From JAISFI01 sp031553775 (lineage in GTDB: Bacteria > Bacteroidota > Bacteroidia > Bacteroidales > Azobacteroidaceae): a stretch of DNA of 11,032 bases. A program made the translations under genes and the position numbers. The notes beneath the pieces were generated by a model. That model made no database searches and had not been told where the DNA came from. It saw nothing but the letters and a program-made list of their open reading frames with translations. The DNA is taken from the NCBI GenBank assembly GCA_031553775.1, contig JAVBLA010000081.1, positions 1 to 11,032 on the forward strand, given 5' to 3'. Shown one piece after another: positions 6,431 to 11,032 of this stretch (within the stretch, counting starts at the first letter, position 1; each line of letters begins with the position of its first letter).

Positions 6431-7081
6431 ATGAAAAAACGAAAATCCAGTTGGAAAAAATGGTTGTGGATAGTCAGCATATGTCTTCTACTGGTTGTTA
6501 TTTTGGTATTCCTGGCAGACATTACAATTTCCCGTAACACCAAAAATTACATATACAAAGACATCAACCAAGTTCCTGAAAATAAGGTAGGATTGGTATT
6601 GGGTGCTTCCAAATATATCGGAGAAAGACCTAATTACTATTTCAAATACAGGATTGATGCAGCCCTCGAATTATACCATGCCGGGAAAATCCGGTACATC
6701 GTGGTAAGCGGTGATAACGGACGGAAGACCTACAATGAACCGGAAGATATGAAAAACGATCTGATTGCCGGAGGAATTCCCGATAGTGTGATTTATTTGG
6801 ATTATGCCGGATTCCGCACACTGGATTCCGTAGTCCGCATCAATAAAATATTCGGACAAAACAGTTTTACAGTAATATCTCAACCCTTTCACAACGAAAG
6901 AGCCGTATATATCGCCCGGAAATACGGATTGGATGCCCGTGGATATAATGCCAAAGATGTAGGCCGCCGTTCAGGATTCAAGACCATGCAAAGGGAAAAA
7001 CTGGCTCGTGTAAAGGTTTTTATCGACATGCTAACCGGAAAGAAACCCAAATTTTTAGGAGAAGAAATAGAAATCGGATGA
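6431..7081 (+). CDS. SanA/YdcF-type DUF218 membrane protein
   Basis: A 216-residue protein with a basic N-terminus, one transmembrane anchor (about 11-30) and an extracytoplasmic DUF218 domain. Seen: VGLVLGAS at 53-60, YRIDAALELYHAGK at 73-86, VSGDN at 92-96, NEPEDM at 102-107, DYAGFRTLDS at 124-133 and SQPFHNERA at 150-158. All are typical of the SanA branch (E. coli SanA, linked to envelope barrier function and vancomycin sensitivity). The biochemical activity of this branch is not settled. The start is the ATG 2 nt after the phosphorylase stop; a TTG at 6425 would overlap that gene and add only two residues. Its TGA overlaps the mnmE ATG. Confidence 0.85.
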   Translation: MKKRKSSWKKWLWIVSICLLLVVILVFLADITISRNTKNYIYKDINQVPENKVGLVLGASKYIGERPNYYFKYRIDAALELYHAGKIRYIVVSGDNGRKTYNEPEDMKNDLIAGGIPDSVIYLDYAGFRTLDSVVRINKIFGQNSFTVISQPFHNERAVYIARKYGLDARGYNAKDVGRRSGFKTMQREKLARVKVFIDMLTGKKPKFLGEEIEIG

Positions 7082-8484
7082 TCGACCTGGATAATCATAC
7101 AATCTGTGCAGTATCGACTGCTCCCGGAACAGGAGGAGTGGCAGTTATCCGTATCTCCGGACCGGAAGCGTTAATGATTTGCGATAAAATTTATCATCCT
7201 GTAAAAAAAGACAAAAGTCTGGCTACACAAGCTCCTTATACCTTAAGTTTCGGCCATATCCAACGGGATAATGAAATAGTCGACGAGGTGTTGGCTGCTG
7301 TTTTTCATGCACCGCATTCCTTTACAGGAGAAAATACGGTAGAATTCACCTGCCACGGATCAGTCTATATCCAACAGGAAATTCTCAGGTTATTATTAGC
7401 CAGCGGTTGCAGGATGGCTAAGGCCGGCGAATTCACGCAGCGTTCCTTCCTGAACGGAAAAATGGATCTATCTCAGGCAGAAGCAGTAGCCGACCTGATA
7501 TCGGCCTCATCAGAAGCTTCCCACCGGCTGGCCATGACGCAAATGCGCGGAGGATTCAGCCAGGAACTGCAAAAACTCCGGGACCAACTCTTACAATTCG
7601 TCTCTTTAGTCGAACTGGAGCTGGATTTCAGTGAAGAAGATGTAGAATTTGCCGACAGGAGGCAACTTTCTCTCTTAGCGGAAAACATCCGGCAGGTTAT
7701 TTCTTCCCTGGCCGATTCGTTCCGCCTGGGCAATGCCATTAAAAATGGTATACCGGTTGCCATAGTAGGTGAAACAAACGCCGGAAAATCCACCTTACTC
7801 AATCATTTACTGAATGAGGATAAGGCGATTGTTTCGGAAATTCATGGAACAACGCGGGATGTTATCGAAGATATTATCAATATCAATGGGATTTTGTTCC
7901 GCTTTATCGATACAGCCGGCATTCGGGAAACTGGAGATACCATAGAGAACTTAGGGATAGAACGCACTTTCAGGAAAATTGATCAAGCCTCCATCGTACT
8001 CTGGATGATCGATGCCACCCAGTTCAGTGAGAAAATAGACAAAATTGCAGAACAAATCATCCCCCGGGCAGAAGACAAACAACTGATCATCATTTTTAAT
8101 AAAATCGACAAAATCTCCGAAGAAGAGCAAGCTGTACTTCAGGAAGAATTCCTTCCGCATATAAACGCTCCACGGCTATACCTCTCAGCCAAATACAAGC
8201 AAGATACCGACAAATTAGAAGCCGCCCTGCTCCAGGCTGCCCATTTACCAGAATTGAGTAAAAACGACATCATTGTTACTAATCTACGCCATTACGAAGC
8301 ACTGACACATGCCCTGGGAGCTATACAAAGGGTAGAGACCGGAATCAAGCAAGAAATTTCCGGTGATTTTCTGAGTCAGGATATCCGGGAGTGCATGTAT
8401 TTCCTGGGAGAAATTACAGGGAGTCATATTAGTTCGGATGAGGTTTTGGGGAATATTTTTGGTAGGTTTTGCATCGGCAAATAA
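7078..8484 (+). CDS. mnmE: tRNA modification GTPase MnmE
   Basis: A 468-residue GTPase that, with MnmG, makes the (carboxymethyl)aminomethyl group on U34 of tRNAs reading NNA/NNG codons. The N-terminal tetrahydrofolate-binding domain (1-118) begins with DTICAVSTAPG-like residues and contains the GEFTQRSFLNGKMDLSQAEA helix. The G domain shows G1 GETNAGKST (231-239), G2 TTRD (258-261), G3 DTAG (278-281) and G4 NKID (341-344). The C-terminus is the invariant FCIGK (464-468), whose Cys465 is needed for modification. The gene is intact and of normal length. It is the last gene of its operon, coupled to the sanA-like gene by ATGA and followed by a strong terminator 75 nt later. Its last codons are the equivalent of the SGI1 attachment site in Salmonella trmE. 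Confidence 0.97.
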   Translation: MIDLDNHTICAVSTAPGTGGVAVIRISGPEALMICDKIYHPVKKDKSLATQAPYTLSFGHIQRDNEIVDEVLAAVFHAPHSFTGENTVEFTCHGSVYIQQEILRLLLASGCRMAKAGEFTQRSFLNGKMDLSQAEAVADLISASSEASHRLAMTQMRGGFSQELQKLRDQLLQFVSLVELELDFSEEDVEFADRRQLSLLAENIRQVISSLADSFRLGNAIKNGIPVAIVGETNAGKSTLLNHLLNEDKAIVSEIHGTTRDVIEDIININGILFRFIDTAGIRETGDTIENLGIERTFRKIDQASIVLWMIDATQFSEKIDKIAEQIIPRAEDKQLIIIFNKIDKISEEEQAVLQEEFLPHINAPRLYLSAKYKQDTDKLEAALLQAAHLPELSKNDIIVTNLRHYEALTHALGAIQRVETGIKQEISGDFLSQDIRECMYFLGEITGSHISSDEVLGNIFGRFCIGK

Positions 8485-8525
8485 TTGCTGATTACCAACG
8501 ATTAATAAAAATAAGAATCAATCAT

Positions 8526-8550
8526 TATAACACTCATTTTGAGCGTTATA
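8526..8550. repeat. Imperfect inverted repeat after mnmE
   Basis: TATAACACTCA (8526-8536) and TGAGCGTTATA (8540-8550) are inverted arms with one mismatch around TTT. It is not followed by a T-run, so it is not a terminator. Lying 42 bp after the mnmE stop, it could be a recombinase-binding site of an integrated element or simply part of the 3' untranslated region. Confidence 0.35.
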
Positions 8551-8559
8551 TAAATATAG

Positions 8560-8596
8560 ACACTAATCAATGTTTATCATTGATTGGTGTTTTTTT
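8560..8596 (+). terminator. Strong intrinsic terminator of the mnmE operon
   Basis: A 13-bp stem (8560-8572 with 8578-8590, one G-U) closes a TTTAT loop and is followed by six further T. This is the clearest terminator in the window. Confidence 0.88.
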
Positions 8597-8604
8597 GTTA
8601 TTTT

Positions 8605-8626
8605 TTCTCCCCCATTTCTCCCCCGA
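8605..8626. repeat. Two C-rich 11-bp direct repeats
   Basis: TTCTCCCCCAT (8605-8615) is directly followed by TTCTCCCCCGA (8616-8626). Two C5 tracts stand out in otherwise AT-rich DNA. Function is unknown; a protein-binding site at the element end is one possibility. Confidence 0.45.
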
Positions 8627-8661
8627 CACAATTACACCACTTTTTCCTTTCCTAAATGATG

Positions 8662-8679
8662 CATGGTAGATATACCATG
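8662..8679. promoter_or_regulatory. Perfect 18-bp palindrome (candidate operator)
   Basis: CATGGTA-GATA-TACCATG has 7-bp perfect arms and a 4-bp centre. It lies 88 bp upstream of the small ORF that opens the recombinase operon, and its right arm merges into the first of the three decamer repeats. This is the shape of a dimeric repressor or recombinase site. Confidence 0.5.
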
Positions 8680-8704
8680 AGAATCCATGAGACAGTATGA
8701 GACA
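8675..8704 (+). repeat. Three 10-bp direct repeats in helical phase
   Basis: CCATGAGAAT, CCATGAGACA and GTATGAGACA follow one another with no gap and share ATGAGA. A 10-bp period puts each copy on nearly the same face of the helix, as in excisionase or integrase arm sites. They lie upstream of a gene for a protein with four tandem helix-turn-helix units, a natural candidate to bind them. Confidence 0.55.
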
Positions 8705-8767
8705 TCACGATCCATAAAAAAAAGAAATTATTACATACGTGGATGTATGCATTATTTAGGAGAAAAT

Positions 8768-8863
8768 ATGGGAGACTTTTTCACCGATATCATAAAACCG
8801 GCATGGACAGCGGTTTTCAAGATATATTTTATAAGACTATCTCAAAAAATTAATAAAGTATGA
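8768..8863 (+). CDS. Small ORF (31 aa) opening the recombinase operon
   Basis: The ATG at 8768 is preceded by AGGAGA (8758-8763) at good spacing. This is a real Shine-Dalgarno, unusual here because most genes in the window lack one. The peptide starts MGDFFTDIIKPAWTAVF and continues KIYFIRLSQKINKV. It is short, aromatic and basic at its end, and could form an amphipathic helix. No family is recognised. Its TGA (8861-8863) overlaps the ATG of the next gene (8860) as ATGA, so at the least it delivers ribosomes to that start. It may be a true microprotein or only a leader peptide for translational coupling. Confidence 0.55.
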   Translation: MGDFFTDIIKPAWTAVFKIYFIRLSQKINKV

Positions 8864-9768
8864 GCAGCTACATTGATATTATTAAAATATGCAAGCACTG
8901 TGGATGTACATTTAATGCAAAAAGTACCATAACAAAATATTGCTCTCATAAATGTGCTTCCAAGGCTTATAAACGAAATAAAAGAAAAATTAAAATTGAA
9001 AGCAGTAATAAAGACGTATTAAATAAACTCATTTCTACTGAATTACCTATTCTTCAACACAGGGAATATTTCACTGTATCTAAAGCAGCTATTTTATTGG
9101 GTGTAAGTCGGGCAACTATGTATCGATATCTTGCAGCAAACATTATTAAAAGCCTTGTGATACAAGGAAAGACTTTTGTTCGCAAGCAGGACATAGATGT
9201 CTTATTCGATAATGCCGGACCATACCAAATAAAAGCAAAACATGATGAGAACTCAACGGAAGAATATTATACAATACATGAAATCAAGGAAAAATATAAT
9301 GTGAAAGAGCGTTGGATTTATAATGTTGTAAACAGGAAGAAAGTTCCTAAGATTTTTTATCGAGGAAAAAATCTGTATAGTAAAAAACATGTTGACAAAG
9401 CTTTTTCCGATAAAATTGCTGATGCAACTATAACAGAATGGTATAGTGTTGAAGAAATACAAGAAAGGTTCAATATGACGGCAACAGCGGTTTATTCATT
9501 TGTTTATGAAAACAGAATTCCAAAGAAAAAAGATGGGAAAAAAGTATATTATTCTAAAGACCACGTTGACATAGCTAAAGGAATAAAAGTCGCGGAAGAG
9601 CCCCAATACTATACAACTCCTGAAGCTATGGAAAAGTATAATTTAACTCGTGATGCTTTATATCATTATGTAAAGTATCACAATATACCTAAGATAAAAG
9701 AAGGAAAATGCATCAAAATATCAATGGTGCATCTGGATGAATTATTCAACAAATCAATAAAATTATAA
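8860..9768 (+). CDS. Zinc-ribbon protein with four tandem excisionase-like HTH repeats
   Basis: A 302-residue putative DNA-binding protein. At the N-terminus a zinc-binding pattern C11-x2-C14-x13-C28-x3-C32 is followed by a very basic stretch (KAYKRNKRKIKI). Four repeats of about 50 residues follow, at 69-118, 135-184, 193-241 and 249-298. Each has the MerR/excisionase (HTH_17) pattern of an aromatic pair, a helix-turn-helix (for example LLGVSRATMYRYL), a 'K/RIPK' or similar turn, and a beta-wing ending in a YSKKHVD-like segment. Repeats 2-4 resemble one another more than repeat 1. Single-unit proteins of this kind (Xis) direct tyrosine recombinases towards excision. This one lies 4 nt upstream of such a recombinase in one operon, so an excision or recombination-directionality role is inferred. 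It could also be the operon's regulator. Confidence 0.8.
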   Translation: MSSYIDIIKICKHCGCTFNAKSTITKYCSHKCASKAYKRNKRKIKIESSNKDVLNKLISTELPILQHREYFTVSKAAILLGVSRATMYRYLAANIIKSLVIQGKTFVRKQDIDVLFDNAGPYQIKAKHDENSTEEYYTIHEIKEKYNVKERWIYNVVNRKKVPKIFYRGKNLYSKKHVDKAFSDKIADATITEWYSVEEIQERFNMTATAVYSFVYENRIPKKKDGKKVYYSKDHVDIAKGIKVAEEPQYYTTPEAMEKYNLTRDALYHYVKYHNIPKIKEGKCIKISMVHLDELFNKSIKL

Positions 9769-9772
9769 TAAT

Positions 9773-10867
9773 ATGGCAAGCAAAGTAACATTGAGGCATA
9801 AGCCCATTTCAAAAGGACGAGAATCTTTATATTTAGAATTTTATCCACCCATTCGTGATCCTGAAACAATGAAGTTGAAATATAAAGAATACCTGGGGAT
9901 ATACATTTATCAAAAGCCTCAAAATTATATTCAACGTAATTATAATGAAGAAATATTGTTAAAGGCAGAAGGGATTCGGTCAATCCGAGTACAATCCATA
10001 ATCAATGAAGAATTCGGATTCTTGGATAAGAATAAACGGAAATCAGATTTCCTTGCTTATTTTTTGGATACTGCCAAGACAAAGAATCAAAAATGGATGT
10101 TTGTCTATGCTCACTTCGAAAAGTTTGTGAATGGAAAATGTTCTTTCGGGGATATAACTGTAGAATTATGTGTCAAATTTCGGGAATATTTACTGAATGC
10201 ACATCAATTGAAACGTCCTATAAAAATGAGTCGAAATTCGGTAGCCGGATATTTTTCTACATTTAGGGCATTGTTGAAGATTATCTATCGAAATAGAATG
10301 ATTCGGGAAAATATAAACGATTATTTGGATAAAATAGAATATGAGGATGTGAAAAAAGAATATCTTACTAAGGAAGAACTCATTACATTAGCTTCTACTC
10401 CATGCCAGATTCCGGTACTGAAAACTGCATCTTTATTTTCTTGCTTGACAGGATTACGTATCAGTGATATTTTAGCTTTGGAATGGAAAAATATTCGAGT
10501 TGCATCTGAAGGTGGCTATTGTATGAGGATACGAACTGAAAAGACAGAAACTGAGACGACACTCCCCATTAGTGATGAAGCATTAAACTTGTGTGGAGAC
10601 AGAAAAACAGGAAAGGTATTTAAGGGTTTGCAGAGGTCCATGATTCAATATCCTTTGAAAAAATGGGTCAAACAAGCTGGTATTGAGAAAGAAATCAGTT
10701 TCCATTGCTTTCGGCACACATTCGCGACCCTTCAAATAGCTTTGGGTACAGATATATTTACCGTAAGTAAAATGCTAACTCATAAAAATGTAACAACAAC
10801 ACAAATATATGCTGAACTGGTAAACGAGAAAAAACGAGAATCTGCAAACAAAATTTCTCTCATGTAA
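9773..10867 (+). CDS. Tyrosine recombinase (integrase)
   Basis: A 364-residue site-specific recombinase. An N-terminal arm-binding-like region (about 1-80, with beta strands LYLEFYPP and KEYLGIYIY) is followed by a SAM-like core-binding domain (about 90-185) and the catalytic domain (about 195-355). All catalytic residues are seen: Arg229 in TGLRISD, Lys257 in the beta-hairpin, His311 and Arg314 in HCFRH, His337 in LTHKNV, and nucleophile Tyr346 in TTQIYAELV. The enzyme should be active. The length fits Bacteroidota element integrases rather than the shorter XerC/D. It follows the four-HTH protein after 4 nt. Its DNA is more AT-rich than that of the mnmE operon, as expected of acquired DNA. 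The target site is not proven; mnmE's 3' end is the nearest candidate. Confidence 0.92.
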   Translation: MASKVTLRHKPISKGRESLYLEFYPPIRDPETMKLKYKEYLGIYIYQKPQNYIQRNYNEEILLKAEGIRSIRVQSIINEEFGFLDKNKRKSDFLAYFLDTAKTKNQKWMFVYAHFEKFVNGKCSFGDITVELCVKFREYLLNAHQLKRPIKMSRNSVAGYFSTFRALLKIIYRNRMIRENINDYLDKIEYEDVKKEYLTKEELITLASTPCQIPVLKTASLFSCLTGLRISDILALEWKNIRVASEGGYCMRIRTEKTETETTLPISDEALNLCGDRKTGKVFKGLQRSMIQYPLKKWVKQAGIEKEISFHCFRHTFATLQIALGTDIFTVSKMLTHKNVTTTQIYAELVNEKKRESANKISLM

Positions 10868-10915
10868 CTATTATTAAAAGAGGATTTGTCCTCGGTAGTA
10901 AACATGCTTATTAAT

Positions 10916-10944
10916 TTTGAAACGGTGAAGATGTGATATCTTTG
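10916..10944 (+). promoter_or_regulatory. Candidate promoter after the recombinase
   Basis: TTTG (10916-10919) and TATCTTTG (10937-10944) fit the two Bacteroidota boxes but with a 17-bp spacer, shorter than ideal. It overlaps the hairpin called as a terminator. It would drive whatever lies beyond the right edge. Confidence 0.35.
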
Positions 10945-10962
10945 CCGTTTCTCATTTTTTTT
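10920..10962 (+). terminator. Intrinsic terminator of the recombinase operon
   Basis: A 13-bp stem (10920-10932 with 10938-10950, two G-U pairs) closes a GTGAT loop and is followed by CTCATTTTTTTT. It lies 53 nt after the recombinase stop. The rest of the sequence to 11032 is AT-rich and shows no gene start. Confidence 0.65.
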
Positions 10963-11032
10963 AATTATTTCCAAAACTTTCCATTCTTGTTCTTCCTATT
11001 TCTTTATATATCATTATTCAAAATATGTCTAA

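Larger units (their letters stand above)
8485..8767. other. Gap between mnmE and the mobile module
   Basis: No real gene is present. In order it holds an imperfect inverted repeat (8526-8550), the mnmE operon terminator (8560-8596), two C-rich 11-bp repeats (8605-8626), an 18-bp palindrome (8662-8679), three 10-bp direct repeats (8675-8704) and a Shine-Dalgarno for the small ORF at 8768. No TAnnTTTG promoter is visible. The recombinase operon must therefore use a non-consensus promoter or read-through. Confidence 0.6.

Noticed and set aside
8469..8669. 66-codon plus-strand ORF starting with TTG inside the end of mnmE
   Set aside because: It translates the mnmE terminator hairpin and the C-rich repeats, has no Shine-Dalgarno and does not resemble a protein.
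1..11032. CRISPR array, insertion sequence or rRNA
   Set aside because: No spaced repeat array, transposase or rRNA-like sequence was seen on either strand.
10868..11032. Second copy of the mnmE end (attR) after the recombinase
   Set aside because: No stretch resembling 8467-8484 occurs here; if an attR exists it is outside the window.

Overview
The window looks like a chromosomal segment of a Bacteroidota bacterium, most likely order Bacteroidales. It has Bacteroidota-type promoters (a TTTG or TTG box about 20 bp upstream of TAnnTTTG), mostly no Shine-Dalgarno sequences, and typical gene content: an outer-surface PD40/TPR protein, an NfeD-FloA pair, a SanA-like protein and MnmE. The genus cannot be read from the sequence. 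All functional calls come from reading motifs by eye; no database search was possible.

Left part (1-2090). A minus-strand promoter at the left edge serves a gene outside the window. Then come a chloramphenicol-acetyltransferase-family gene (217-846) with an inverted repeat over its promoter, a tRNA-Arg(TCT) with its own promoter and terminator (899-1071), and an islet holding a minus-strand lipoprotein gene (1379-2074) and a possible small remnant of a membrane protein downstream of it.

Middle part (2350-8596). A first operon encodes a secreted TPR/PD40 protein, an NfeD-type membrane protein and the flotillin-like FloA, with an ATGA overlap and a 12-nt gap between genes. A second operon encodes a uridine-phosphorylase-like enzyme, a SanA/DUF218 membrane protein and the tRNA-modification GTPase MnmE, again closely spaced. 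The first gene of each operon is preceded by a five-unit tandem heptamer repeat (CAATTNN). In the second case the repeat folds into a 17-bp inverted repeat. The mnmE operon ends in a strong intrinsic terminator.

Right part (8597-11032). The DNA becomes visibly more AT-rich and carries a compact mobile-element module. It begins with a palindrome and three 10-bp direct repeats. A 31-codon ORF with a good Shine-Dalgarno follows, coupled by ATGA to a zinc-ribbon protein with four tandem excisionase-like helix-turn-helix repeats. Four nucleotides later comes a tyrosine recombinase with all catalytic residues. The module lies directly after the 3' end of mnmE, the gene whose end is the SGI1 attachment site in Salmonella, so it may be one end of an integrative element whose cargo lies beyond the right edge. 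This module is the most interesting part of the window.
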